A DNA stretch of 64,000 nt from Ectobius pallidus (Eukaryota; Arthropoda; Insecta; Blattodea; Ectobiidae). This document shows positions 11,301 through 21,508 of this stretch, in pieces. Each line of letters opens with the position of its first letter. The stretch's first letter is position 1. The DNA is taken from NCBI GenBank assembly GCA_964059195.1, contig CAXKWD010000001.1, positions 215,706,484-215,770,483 of the forward strand, in the 5' to 3' direction. Under the pieces are notes generated by a model, which did no database searches, had not been told where the DNA came from, and saw nothing but the letters and a program-made list of their open reading frames with translations. The position numbers were made by a program, and so were the translations under genes.

Positions 11301-11350
11301 AAGATATATTATTGGAAGACATAGTAAGAAAATAAGATAAGTCCCTCACA
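8341..11350 (+). repeat. 3' LTR of element B (3,010 bp)
   Basis: Same length as the 5' LTR at a constant offset of 4,412 bp, and identical by eye except A at 10884 for C at 6472. It is followed by GGTT, the second copy of the target duplication. Confidence 0.95.
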
Positions 11351-11354
11351 GGTT

Positions 11355-12222
11355 CAGAAAACTTGTACATGTGGGACAGGATTTAAGGTGAAGTCTCGTG
11401 TCAGGATAGGAATTAAATTACTTATGTATTTGTGTAAGATAGTTGCAACACTGGAGGAAAATAAGGTATAATATTTTGTGGAGAGATGCAGTATATTCAG
11501 CCAGTAAGTCAATCATAGGCTATGATGATTCCTGTCTTAATAGACTGGGGCATATATTGCAGTTCAGATACTTCGGTAAAAAGAAATAAACAAGATAACC
11601 AAATTAAGTATAATAAATGACAGATTAATTGCCCAAATTTATTCAAACTAAAATCATAAAATCTCATAGCCCGTGTTTGGTCTTAAAATGACCGTGAAAA
11701 GACGGAACATTCATTATAAATATTATTAACTAGAAAGAAGGCAAAGGTAAAAAGTTTAACAACATCATTTTAAATAACTATTAAAATGAGATTGCAGTGG
11801 ATAGACAGAGATAGCTGGGAATTTCCCTAGCAGACCTAGCGGGTGCGAGATAATGCAATGCAGTACTCAGGTACAATGTATCGGGAATCTCCCAAGATAT
11901 AATCAAAGGGTACTGATCCACTTAAGTAATTCTAAGAAGTCGGCTATTGAGTTCAAGCCTTGCTTCTGATGTTGCTACTGATACAACACGCTGTCCGAAC
12001 CTTCTTAGAAATCCGAGACGCAAAGTTGTGGGTTTTGAGAATAAGGGAAAATCCAATTGATTTCCGTGGGAAACTAACATATTATTATTGGTCGGGAGAT
12101 TTGCCAATAAGAACTGGTCTATAGTACCACGTGCCGGGATTCACGAATAATAATTAAGAAGAGTAGGGATAAATGTTTGTCCAAGAAAGTTTTCCTTAGG
12201 CCTACCGGGGCACTGTAAAATC
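11355..12222 (+). other. Sequence continuing from element A flank; no gene seen
   Basis: Removing element B and one GGTT joins 3928 to this stretch. It may therefore be more of element A's 3' region or LTR, or older unrelated DNA. I see no open frame of note and no second copy of the 3546 repeat. Confidence 0.4.
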
Positions 12223-12405
12223 ACTCTACTTCAAGGCCCCGCGCCTATAACAGTCATATTCAACTCTACTTCAAGGCCCCGTGCCTAGAGCAGTCAACAG
12301 GACTCTACTTCAAGGCCCCGTGCCTAGAACAGTCAAAATCACTCTACGTCGAGGCCGCGTGCCTACATCAATCACTCTACTTATCTTTGAGGCCGCGTGC
12401 CCACA
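12223..12405 (+). repeat. Five-unit tandem repeat of about 39 bp
   Basis: Units start ACTCTACTTCAAGGCCCCG at 12223, 12263 and 12302. More diverged units start at 12341 and 12374 (ACTCTACGTCGAGGCCGCG and a form with an insertion). Each carries a GC-rich 'aaggccccgtgcct' core in AT-rich surroundings. Confidence 0.85.
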
Positions 12406-12827
12406 GAATTAATTGGACTTATAAAATTTTAGCTGTGGAATTAATCGACTTAGAAGGATTCTTACTTTCAATCGCGATTAGTCAAAATCATATACGGCAG
12501 CAATTGTATCACTAGTAACGATCTACCGAGAACTTGTAACAATATTAATTATTCACAAACAAATTTTGTAATTATTGTCAATGACTGGACTTGTATTTCC
12601 AACGTTTTGAATAAACAGAATATTCCTTCAGTGTTCAAAGAAACTGCATTATTATTCAAGCAATAATATTAAGGTGTTCTTCGCTTCCTACCCTGAAGCT
12701 AGAGGGAAGTGCTCAACGATCGACTGGCAGACCGGAGGCGGGTTCAACAAATCAGAAATATTCAGTATATGCATTATACTGTGGCGCCCAGGTAAACATC
12801 TCATATCAACACCGAACCGCTGTAAGG

Positions 12828-13145
12828 AATATGTGGGTAGTGTTATTTCTCAAAGCTATTTGTATTGCAACTTCCAAAGCCGTATATGAACAATGTAAAA
12901 CAATATGTTGTCATGAGTACTGATTTGCATTTGATAAATTTCTTTCTAATAGGCTATATTACCATAAAACAGGCACTAAATTGGGCATTACTCCGGTACC
13001 GGTCAACCGATTTGGTCCAATATCAATAGACCTCTTCCCATGGCAGTTATAAATGCGTATACCAAGTTTCATGAAAATATGATAAAGCGTATTCGAGTTA
13101 TCCCGCTTACAGACACACGGACAGATATTTGCCCGTCCCCACAAT
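12828..13145 (+). repeat. Dispersed repeat R1, copy 1
   Basis: Shares long blocks with 29845-30345, 34318-34520 and the reverse of 41090-41630, for example 'accgatttggtccaatatc', 'ataccaagtttcatgaaaat' and a conserved 'acacacggacagatattt'. Fuller copies end near inverted TGCCAGAATG / CATTCTGGCA motifs, so it may be a DNA transposon derivative. No coding frame is conserved. Confidence 0.75.
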
Positions 13146-13237
13146 ATTACATATTACATTATTACATTTTTTACATTTTTCAAATTTGTACTTTCACATT
13201 TCTTAATGTTCTAGTGAAACTGTTACTTGTCCTCTCT

Positions 13238-13575
13238 TTAAACCTTATCATATACTATTGATCTTATGTATTTCTTGAAGTGTCTTAAGTATTTTTTTAT
13301 AAGATCTTTCTTTTGCACTGGCCATATTCCTCCAACTTTGAGTATTTCTTCTTTCAATGTTTTTCTTGCTTCTTGCTGCATTTCACAGTCGTACAATAGA
13401 TGATCCACCGTCTGTGTTGCTTTCCGACAGGGACAGTCCGAATTGTTAGGCCTACTATTCTGGCACTTATTGAAATTTGATAAGTCGTAAATAATGAGCT
13501 GATATAAATTAAAATTTATAAGTGACATAACTTTGCTTCTTTTAAGACCGTTTTCAACAAGTCTTCAAATAATCT
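13238..13575 (-). pseudogene. LINE ORF2 C-terminal fragment
   Basis: The minus-strand frame ends with a cysteine-histidine pattern, CPCRKATQTVDHLLYDC, typical of the C terminus of insect non-LTR retrotransposon ORF2 after the RNase H or RT region. A short basic tail and a stop at 13238 follow. The upstream part of the element is missing (5' truncation), as usual for LINE copies. The clade (I, R1 or Jockey group) cannot be fixed from this fragment. Confidence 0.75.
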
Positions 13576-13589
13576 TATTTGCTTATGTT

Positions 13590-14085
13590 AGTAGTTCTCT
13601 GAACTTCAAGTCTAAATTAAAGCCTCTGGACAAAATTCCTCGGCCCTTATATAGGCTATATTTATTTTTGGGACGAGTCTGGTTTGTGTAATTGTAGTGC
13701 GATAGTGTAGAGGTAGACTGTAAAGGAGCACAGATTCCCAGTATTGATTCCTGCACGGAGTGGGAAGCTACAGACGGTTTGAACACCAGCCAAGCGGAGT
13801 ATTAGAATCTCTGCCAGCTTTCAGTTGTTTTGCTCGCTCTCATGTCAAGCAGGCCTTGGTTCCGTCTCAGGTAAATACGGCCTCATTAGTGGTGGAGAAT
13901 GTAAACAACGCTTGCAAGCTTGCAAGGACTATGAGGGCAGACAAAGATTTGATGAAATTGATTTTATCAATATAATATGAGCGTACCTTAAATAATTCAC
14001 ACAATATAGAAACCAGTGCCGGACTGCATAGAAAACAGTTAACACAATGATTAGCCCCAAAGTTGATTATTTTTTAAATTTTAAA
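13590..14085 (+). other. No gene or clear repeat recognised
   Basis: A weak frame at 13760-13975 has no recognisable domain. Nothing else stands out. Confidence 0.4.
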
Positions 14086-14093
14086 ATCTAGAT

Positions 14094-14543
14094 CAGTGTT
14101 CCCAAACTTTTCAGTCCGCGGGCCCCTTGAAAAAAATTTAAATTTCGCGGACCCCCTCTGGGTTCTGAAGTAAGAAACTAAATAAATACTTTGATTCAAA
14201 TGTATTAAATTTAATAGACAAAATAACAATATCATTGGTATCAAACATAGTTTACTCCTTAATGTGAACAGTGAAGCTGCTTTTGATTAATTAGCTCTGC
14301 AATGTTAGGTTTAATGTCTGATAATTTCAATATTAAATCACTTTCAACTTCATGTTTATTTCTCAACTTTGATTTCAAGTACCTGAGGTGGGAGAATGCT
14401 GTTTCACATAGATAAGTAGTGGGGAACACAGTTAAGCACTTCAAAATTACGGAATATCCTATTTCTTCTTAAACCGCCTGCGGACCCCCTGAAACACCAT
14501 CGCGGACCCCCAGGGGTCGCGGACCCCACTTTGGGAACCACTG
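14094..14543 (-). mobile_element. hAT transposon remnant with 8-bp target duplication
   Basis: Inverted ends CAGTGTTCCCAAACTTTTCA and, reverse complemented from the right, CAGTGGTTCCCAAAGTGGGG. It is flanked by ATCTAGAT (14086-14093) and TTCTAGAT (14544-14551), 7 of 8 identical. The 450 bp contain a transposase C-terminal fragment on the minus strand. The end type and 8-bp duplication define the hAT superfamily. Confidence 0.88.
14259..14444 (-). pseudogene. hAT transposase dimerisation-domain fragment
   Basis: The translated fragment shows FPTTYLCETAFSHLRYLKSK, then a conserved L-LSDIKPNI run and a final SH before the stop. This is the hAT C-terminal dimerisation region of the type also found in domesticated ZBED/FAM200-like proteins. 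The catalytic part is deleted. Confidence 0.85.
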
Positions 14544-14551
14544 TTCTAGAT

Positions 14552-15000
14552 CGTTTCCAATCCAAAAGATACGAACTATTGGTAAAATTCCCTGGTACAT
14601 CAGTAACAAATATATTTATCAATATCTTGAAATACCAACAGTAAAACAGGAAATAAATAAATACAGTATGGCCTACCAGAATCGTCTAAACAAACACCCC
14701 AATTCATATGCAGTGAATCTCCTGAATAATGGGACAAACACGTGTAGGCTCAATAGGAATAGAGTTTTGGACTTGATCTACAGATTTAATTAATATGTCA
14801 AACAGATTTGTTATGTTATGCAAATATTAGCCACCGGGCTATATTTGTAACATGTTCATTCTTGTATCATTATTACTTATTATTCATTGTAGAACAGATT
14901 GTAATGTTGAAGAAAAATAAAAATTTCGTATTAAGGTCGCTTTAACTAAAAAGTCATATCGCGACTAAACACTAAAATACAATGAATTTAGTAACACAAA
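14552..15000 (+). other. AT-rich, possible repeat tail; no gene
   Basis: Contains AT-rich sequence with an AAAATAAAAA stretch near 14915 that could be the 3' tail of an unnamed retroelement. Nothing specific can be supported. Confidence 0.3.
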
Positions 15001-15003
15001 CAA

Positions 15004-15288
15004 TTAGATAACATTACACAGTACAGTGTAATTCATGAAATTTAAGACAATGATGTGGTATCTTGGTTGGCCCAGAGCCATGGAGAGGTTGACACGAACT
15101 TTGCACAGAGTTCGTTGGTCAGTATACTTGGTGCAGTATGTCAATAGATGTTCCATAGTGAGAAGAAATGCACACAGATCGCACCAAGGGGAAGATCCCT
15201 CGAAAGGATCTATGAATGAGTAAGAGCTGTGTGAAATAAATATCTCGGGCCATCGCTTGATTTTGTAAGTCCATCCTGGACGATTCAT
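15004..15288 (-). pseudogene. LINE ORF2 C-terminal fragment (second type)
   Basis: The minus-strand frame carries WCDLCAFLLTMEHLLTYCTK, the C-x2-C...H...C knuckle found after the RNase H domain of I/Jockey-like LINEs. It is preceded by a conserved-looking SLIDPFEGSSP-like stretch. It is 5'-truncated and ends at a normal stop. Confidence 0.75.
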
Positions 15289-15349
15289 TTGTTTAGAATA
15301 TCAAGGCCCGCAGAGATATGAAATTTTCAACCTACACGGAAGAGGTATA

Positions 15350-15609
15350 ATCAATATAGACCTAAATATGGTCAAACATTGTTCGATTTGGACGAAACTC
15401 ACTATACAGGGGTTTTCTGGGCCAAGGAATTCGAATCTGAGGTCGCCTTTACCAGGCGACGCTATATAATCGTGATGTGTAGTCCACGTGATTTAGGTGT
15501 AGCCTACGTAAATATAATGAATTAACTATTAGGCCTATACTCTTAATTTTTAATTTTTAAAATAATTATCGCGGGCGAAGCCGCGGGCGAAGCCGCGGGC
15601 ACATGCTAG
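15350..15609 (+). mobile_element. Helitron 3' fragment
   Basis: Homologous to the right half of the Helitron at 40450-41033 (shared 'ttggacgaaactcactata' and 'agtccacgtgatttaggtgt'). It ends with the hairpin CGCGGGCGAAGCCGCGGGC, here with its repeat unit doubled, and then ACATGCTAG followed by T. The 5' part is absent. Confidence 0.82.
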
Positions 15610-15947
15610 TTATGAATAAAAAGAAGACTAATGCAGTGGCGACCAGTCATGTGATTAGTCTGTAAATTTTGCAGATTATGGATACACTAAATTATGATAC
15701 AGCTGTTGACAAATGATTAAGAGTCAGGTTTTTTCGATCACTAGGATGGCATGAAGTCAATTTAATGAACATTTAAACCCAATTTCGCGTAATTATTGAT
15801 TAATGAGCATCAAATTATAATGACTTTAATGGCCTGTAGCATACACATTTTACGTCATAGTGCAAAAATCTCCTAATAAAAGTTGCTTGTCTAAGTCCCC
15901 TCTATATACAGGTAAAATATTTCGGTGTTATTTATTAACACCCTGTA
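15610..15947 (+). mobile_element. R4 Tc1/mariner MITE, 3' part
   Basis: Matches the inner and right portions of R4 copies at 17803 and 21509. It ends AACACCCTGTA followed by TA. Its left part is lost at the Helitron end, so the Helitron fragment probably replaced it or was inserted there. Confidence 0.85.
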
Positions 15948-15949
15948 TA

Positions 15950-16375
15950 ATGGCCTATGCGAGAGGTTGCTAAGTGAAAGAAACAGAATGAATTCATTTC
16001 CTTTTGTCACGCAACAGCTTTTCCAGTTGACACGTTTAGATAAGTGATCCACAATGTCCTGAAATTTAAGGAGCCTACAAAGAAGTGTTAATAGGAAGCG
16101 TCGCACCGCTTTGTGCGAACTTGAGAAAGTGCGGCTGATCTCTTCTCACAGTAATTTCTATGTAACAGACTGGTTTAATATAAACAAAACTTTCATTAAG
16201 CGGAAGACGTTAAATTAAACAATCTTATCAGCATGTTGAAATTTCTGGCATAATCCGTATTCCGACTAGAAATCTTACTTTGTATGTAGTCTACGTTATG
16301 TATCACAAATCCAAGGATCTGAAGTGAAACAGAGAATGTTAAGAGGGTAACCCTATACACAGGTTTGCGAATAAA
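15950..16375 (+). other. No gene recognised
   Basis: Single-copy looking AT-rich sequence. The minus-strand frame at 15891-16106 overlaps the R4 end and is not coding. Confidence 0.35.
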
Positions 16376-16379
16376 AAAA

Positions 16380-16640
16380 AGAGTGCGTGGAACGCCACGC
16401 GACAGAAGTAAAACTTTATTTAATTTTTTTACTTTTCAATTTTTGATTATTGGATTTTTTCAATTTTGCATTATTGGACTTTTTAAATTTGGGTTTTTGG
16501 ACTTTTTAAATTTTGCATTTTGGATTTTTTAAATTTTCTATCTTTGAATTGTTTATTTTTTTATTTTTTTATTTTTAAATTTTTTATTTTATTATTTATT
16601 AAATATTGGATTTTTGGATGTTATAATTTTTAATTTTGGA
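16380..16640 (+). repeat. Degenerate T-rich minisatellite (R8, copy 1)
   Basis: Loosely periodic 17-25-bp units of the form tttttaaattttgcattttgga. The reverse-complement pattern recurs at 47160-47410 and 48190-48470. The left edge carries CGCCACGCGAC, matching 'gtcgcgtggc' at 47411 next to the second copy, so the array travels with a flanking motif. Confidence 0.7.
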
Positions 16641-16649
16641 AAATTGAAC

Positions 16650-16710
16650 CTAAAATAGATAATATACCTTTAGATTGCTTAGGAATTGTCTATTGCCATT
16701 GAGGAAGTAA
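16650..16710 (+). repeat. LINE 3' tail fragment
   Basis: 'aaatagataatata' followed by 'aggaattgtctattgccatt' and 'gaggaagtaag' matches the sequence directly after the LINE stop near 43912. It is therefore a severely truncated copy of that LINE's 3' end. Confidence 0.65.
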
Positions 16711-16784
16711 GGTCTGAAAAATTTCCTTTGATTACTCCTAATCATTGAGTTGATTGTTTTCTGTGCAGTCCGCACCGAAACAAG

Positions 16785-16865
16785 TAAGAGTGTGACTGAT
16801 TTCGTGACTGATTGTGACTGATTTCGTGACGGTTTTAATGTGACTGATTTTCCAGATTTACCCTC
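16785..16865 (+). repeat. Short tandem repeat of TGTGACTGATT units
   Basis: Four imperfect units of 'gtgactgatttcgtgactga'. The flank 'tctgtgcagtccgcacc' resembles sequence beside R8 copy 2. Confidence 0.6.
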
Positions 16866-17534
16866 TACCGCCACTAAAGAAGTTTTACTTCAAAAATCAA
16901 CTTTTATTTTATTTTTTTAAACAAAGATTGAACATTTATCTATGTCTCTCTTCTGTGACTGATTGCCCTTAATGGTCTACCTCATGACAGACAAGTTAAG
17001 TCATATGCAGTACTGTGAGGCACACTAATTAGTGACTTTTGTGACCGGGCTTCCACTGTTATTGTACAGTTAACATTTAAGATGGATATACATACATTCA
17101 TGAACCACAGATTATTGTGAAGGTAAAGAATAAAATATATAATTACTAGGGCAAGGCATTTAATGACATTAAAATAGTAAAAAAAAAAATCAAAATAAAA
17201 TTTGCATTTATGACCTAAAAATAGTGAATAAGTGACATAAAAAAAGATTATAAAATTTACCATTATTTTATAGCCTAATAATTAGTTCTTGTAAGTAATG
17301 AATTACTAAAAGCAATTTAATGGATGACAATGAGTTGACCTATATATGAATTTATAATTAAAACACACTTATTTTCTAACTGAAGAAGTATGTAGCCTAA
17401 GTTTATACTACTTGGACACCGTAAGGGAAAAAAAAAATATTTCTGAACTGGCATGCCCATCAAATTGCCCGTAGCAAATACGTGAAATAAAAAGTTATAA
17501 TTCTTGATTGCTACACAACTAACTGGTATGATGT

Positions 17535-17675
17535 TTACAATAAACCTGAATTAAAATTAACTATGAAGACTTGGCGGAGATTCTCAATTAAAAACGATTG
17601 TATGTTGTCTGAAAGTAACGATTTGTACATTGAAAAGCTTCTCTCTACCTCCACTGAAACATGACCTAAAAATGC
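17535..17675 (-). pseudogene. hAT transposase C-terminal fragment
   Basis: The translation carries VSVEVERSFSMYKSLLSDN and then SFLIENLRQ. This is the dimerisation-domain pattern (VERSFSxYKxxLSDxRxSFxxENL) of hAT transposases and of CGGBP1-like proteins derived from them. No catalytic part remains. Confidence 0.8.
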
Positions 17676-17802
17676 CGAAAATGACCTAAAAATTGCCAAA
17701 AAATGGCCATTCTTTTGAAAATGACGAAAAATGCAAAATAAAGCAAAAGATGTAAAAACAAATTGCCCTAATTTAATCAAGTTTTTATGATACACATTCA
17801 TA

Positions 17803-18342
17803 TACAGAGTGTTAATGAATAGCACCGAAATATTTTACCTGTATATAGAGGGGACACAGGCAAGCAATTTTTATTAGGAGATTTTTGCTCTATGACGTAA
17901 AATGTGTATGATACAGGGCATTAAAGTCGTTGCAATTTGGTGGTCATAACTCAATAATTATGCGAAATAGGGTTAAACTTTTCATTACATTGACTTCATG
18001 CCTTTCTAATGATCCATAAAAAACTTGATTCTATATCATTCATCCACAGCTATTACATAATTTAGAGTTTTCATAATCTGCAAAATTTACAGACTCATCA
18101 CATGACTGGCCGTTACTGCATTATTCTTCTTTTATTCATAACTACTGACTACAGTGTTAACAACGAAGTTCCTTTTTTGCATTTTTTTCTAATGTTAGAA
18201 GTCCGTGGCGGCCATGCCCTGGGAGATTTTATGCTGTAACAGGAAAATTTGAATCCATAGAGCAAAAATCTCCTAATAAAAGTTGCTTGTCTACCTCTAT
18301 ACACAGGTAAAATATTTCGGTGTTATTCGTTAACACCCTCTA
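17803..18342. mobile_element. R4: Tc1/mariner-type MITE, full copy, inserted in a hAT
   Basis: 540 bp starting TACAGAGTGTTAATGAATAG and ending as its inverse, with inverted ends of about 100 bp that include 'tattttacctgtatatagag' and 'aagcaatttttattaggaga'. It is flanked by TA on both sides. The homologous unoccupied site near 28710 has a single TA. It encodes no protein. Confidence 0.9.
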
Positions 18343-18468
18343 TACATTCGAGTTATCTTTTAACCTTCATATAAAACTATGCAAAATCATCAAATGCCTT
18401 ACCCTATGAATAATATAGAAATCCCAGCACCAGTCATGAGTATCTTGTTTTCATCGTGTGTTACTAAC

Positions 18469-18905
18469 CTGTGGAGCGAGAGCCCGTGACGGGGCTGAGC
18501 GGGTAAAAGTCTCCATGCAGAGGGCAGTGGAAGCCCACCCTCCTCTCTCTCCTGCGAGCTCTGCGGGTAAGAAGACACAGCCCGACTCCCGCTGCCAGCA
18601 TCACAGCACCCACCACTATGCACGCGGGCCCCAGCACTCTGGAGTTCCCTGTGAAGGCCACGCGGGCTGCGTAGTGGTCCGGTCCCTCATCCTGTCCGGG
18701 ACCGCGATACGAGGCCGCAGTTAGCACGGCCCCCACCAACATGAAGAGGAAACCGAACGCCGGTAGTGCCACCTGGCAGTTGGCAGCTACGACCACTCCG
18801 GCCACCATGAGGCCGCCTTCGATCTTCTCGACGCGGAGGCGAGAGATGGGCGCCGGACAGCGCAGTCTGCTGCCCAGACTCTCGTCTGCCACGCCCTCTG
18901 TAGGC
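18469..18905 (-). CDS. Host gene internal exon: unrecognised membrane protein
   Basis: This is the clearest host coding sequence in the window, GC-rich within AT-rich DNA. On the minus strand it is bounded by an acceptor (tttgttgtgttttcag, then 18905) and a donor (CCACAG, then GTTAGTAAC at 18468). The exon is 437 bp with split codons at both edges and about 145 whole codons. It shows a hydrophobic stretch (ALPAFGFLFMLVGAVLTAAS), a short loop, and a second one (VLGPACIVVGAVMLAAGVGL). A basic segment (RRARRRERR) and FHCPLHGDFYPLSP follow. This suggests two membrane spans with a cytoplasmic basic tail. Its first base completes the split codon left by the exon at 31681-31748. The 3' exons are not identified and may lie outside the window. 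I do not recognise the family. Confidence 0.82.
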
Positions 18906-19035
18906 CTGAAAACACAACAAACAAACAACAACATTTAGTACCTGTACTGTTAAAGGAAACTAAGAGCAGCGATTGTACTCCTCCGATAGCATTGAGTGAT
19001 CAATTCAGCCTAGCTACGAGGGACGTCCACAAAGT

Positions 19036-19498
19036 AAGTTTTTGCACGACTTAACTAAATAGTGGTACTTACGAATGTTGTTGCCGTGGATCGTAAGTTG
19101 ACATTCCCGCACGCAATCTTATTGCTATGGAAACAAAACAAATTTCCATGCGGTAAGAGTTTCCGTGCGGTAAGAATTTACTTACGACACAGATCATAAT
19201 ACAAGCCTTTATGGACAAGGACCACCAGGAGAAATATTCGGTTCCCATAACAAGAAACACATGCGAATCACTTTCTGAAATAAACATCTATCTTCAATAA
19301 TGTATATACATAATATTTTCAGGTAATATCTCAATTAATATAATTAAACTGATATAAATCATCATCGTGCAAAAAATAGCATGCAATGCTCGTGCCGTAA
19401 GCGCATAACGGATCTCGGAAAATTGAAAAAACGAGGCGCTTGCGCCTTTCCTCGATCTTTCCTCGATCCGTATGCACCGCTTACGGTACTTGCACCCT
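19036..19498 (-). repeat. Dispersed repeat R2, copy 1
   Basis: Reverse orientation of the sequence at 48694-49142. Shared parts are the hairpin arms CCGTAAGCG / CGCTTACGG, the block 'gcatgctattttttgcacg', and the second hairpin CGTAAGTAAATTCTTACCG. It ends in 'gtcgtgcaaaaa' (read on the minus strand). Confidence 0.85.
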
Positions 19499-19504
19499 GT
19501 AGTC

Positions 19505-20030
19505 GTTTATACAAACAAAACAAAATTTTATGGACATATTTATTGCAATAGATACAGCAAGTGTTAAGCTATTTTTTTAACATATTCGCCATCGGAATTG
19601 AGACATTTGTCATAACGTAGGACCAACTTTTCAATACATGTGCCCTATAAGTCTGCCTCCTAGGATTTTAACGATTGTGTGATAACCTTCTCCGTTCCTT
19701 TGTCAATCTCTACCATTCTCTGTCATTTACTGTCATATCTTGTGGGTAGGAAAAGATAAAAATCTATGGGTGCGCGGTCCGAGCTGTAAAGTGGAGACTT
19801 CAACACCTCCCTGCAAGTCTCCTGCAAAAGTTCGGCTAGGAGATGTTTCAACATCCACTCTACAGCCCGGACCTCGCTCCCAGTGATTTCCATCTTTCCT
19901 ACACCTCAATAAGTGACAGAGAATGACAGAGAAGCGGAGATGGTTGTCACACAGTGGTTCAAATCTCAGGCGGCACACTTCTATGACACAAATGTTCAAA
20001 AGTTGGTCTTACACACGTATATATAATACA
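19505..20030. pseudogene. Two mariner transposase 3' ends arranged head to head
   Basis: The left part reads as the transposase C terminus and 3' tail on the minus strand. The right part (about 19800-20020) reads on the plus strand with SPDLAPSDFHL, the last catalytic-aspartate motif of mariner transposases, and then WFKSQAA. The centre contains an inverted block around 'aagtctcctgcaaaagttcg'. Frameshifts and stops are present throughout. The same arrangement occurs at 53028-54013. Confidence 0.7.
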
Positions 20031-20034
20031 GAAG

Positions 20035-20505
20035 CATGAGATGAATCATAAACATAACTTACCAGAGAGACAATAATGAAGCTACTACGCATAGATCCAT
20101 AACAGAATTACCTCAAATTATTAGGGTCCCCAAAGCAGAATGTGTTTCAAAAGCGACCTTTATAGGCCACCGCACAGGTGAATCTGCATGCTAATCAATC
20201 TGATACAGCTTTTACATAATACCATGTGTGGAGGATGTAATCCTCTATAACATCAAAGCTAACAGTATCACAGAAACCAGACTAAGTCCACATGTCGCCA
20301 GAACAAAAATATACACCTTTCATGTCTTTGCAATAAACGCCCACGTCAGCTTCTAAAAAAGTAAAAGTTGATGCTGGCTGAACCAGATCGATTCACAGAT
20401 TCACTGTAAATTTGTGAAATTTATTTATATTCGGTTGAGTGGGTCGTTCTTTTCAGATTCTTACTTCCTCCACCTACACCATAGGTAGGTTTATTATAAA
20501 TTTTA
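20035..20505 (+). other. No feature recognised
   Basis: No repeat shared within the window and no coding signal. Confidence 0.35.
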
Positions 20506-21015
20506 TGTGAAATTCACATAACTTCCTCTGCCCAAATAAATTGTTTTGCCTCTTGGTATAATATAATTATTATGTATGGCATTATCTTCATGTAGATTGG
20601 TTATAAAAATGAAAAGAATTTCGTTACCACATCATATCGCATCCCCGAAGGATACATAACCCAAGTAAAATCTGATTAATGCACTCTCGTAACTTTCTTT
20701 ACTTTAAGCATGGTCAATATATTTTCCTCACTTCACTTTCTGATATAGAACAAGAGGCCATATTGCAAAGAGCACGTATTCAGAGTGGGTGGCTTATAAC
20801 TACCCTTCAGATATTTTTTTTCGAAAAAATTTTCAAATCAATTTTAGTTTTTAGTATAAGTACCCCATTTGTAAATTTAAACAAAATCATAAGAGCTGTT
20901 TTCGAGAAAATCGCGACAAAAATTAATTTTCTTCATGTAAAGTCGTCGCAAATCTTGGTGTAACTAACCCAAAAACAAAATGTTGTCTTCATACGATTTT
21001 CCGTTCTAGAGCTAG
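20506..21015 (-). repeat. Dispersed repeat R9, copy 1
   Basis: Reverse of parts of 34860-36010. The end 'cacataacttcctctgccca' matches the right end of the other copy. The middle matches its 'ggggactttacatgaagaa', 'cgcgattttctcgaaaacgg' and 'cacccactgtgaatacgcgc' blocks. It carries one unit where the other copy has two. Confidence 0.75.
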
Positions 21016-21508
21016 GCTGTTCACACACAGACACACTTATGCTCGTAGAAATAAGCATCTACAGAATAATGTTAAAACTACGAAAATTAATTCAGCACAT
21101 TGCTATTTTTTTCATTGTAAGCGAGATTACTTATGGCGGGATATCGATATATTTAAATATATTGATCGTTTCGCCATCGGAGATTGTTGCGCTTGATGCG
21201 ACTTTTCATCAGCACATTATATTATTTCGATTAACTTTCTTGGTATAATTAATATTTTTGTATGAATTGTTATTATGAAATTTAAAATACATTATTTTCA
21301 AGTAGGTGCGAAACAATGAAAGTGCCAAAAATAAAATGATAACATTATAATACACTTGCGATTGGTTGTATTTCTACATCATCTTATATTGAATTGGTCA
21401 ATGATTCATGAGCTAAAAGGCCATAGGCCTACATATTTTATAAAATTTCTGTCATCTAGAAGTTAGATAATGTAATACAACCCTTAAAAAACACATACAC
21501 ACGAGATA

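Larger units (their letters stand above)
3929..11350 (+). mobile_element. Complete, internally decayed LTR retrotransposon (element B) with TG...CA ends
   Basis: A 7,422-bp element with two direct LTRs (3929-6938 and 8341-11350). It has a primer binding site 5 bp after the 5' LTR and a polypurine tract directly before the 3' LTR. The 4-bp target duplication GGTT is at 3925-3928 and 11351-11354. The duplication shows that this is one independent insertion into element A sequence, not a tandem array. The interior is only 1,402 bp and has no intact frame: no gag, protease, RT or RNase H is recognisable, only a broken integrase. The LTRs differ at one site that I could see (C at 6472, A at 10884), so the insertion is young although the coding part is dead. 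It resembles the large retrotransposon derivatives (LARDs) that depend on proteins supplied by other copies. The integrase type suggests a Ty3/gypsy relative. Confidence 0.92.
17147..18406 (-). mobile_element. Old hAT element interrupted by R4
   Basis: Inverted ends TAGGGCAAGGCATTTAATGA and, from the right, TAGGGTAAGGCATTTGATGA. A transposase C-terminal fragment lies on the minus strand. The R4 MITE (17803-18342) splits it. A second, uninterrupted stretch of the same family at about 28655-28870 shows the continuous sequence. I could not find a matching 8-bp target duplication. Confidence 0.75.

Noticed and set aside
12782..12790. TGGCGCCCA resembling the start of a tRNA-Lys primer site
   Set aside because: Only 9 bases match, there is no adjoining LTR end and no further complementarity.
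18458..18938. Plus-strand and second minus-frame ORFs over the GC-rich exon
   Set aside because: Shadows of the spliced minus-strand exon. Only one frame agrees with both splice sites and gives membrane segments.
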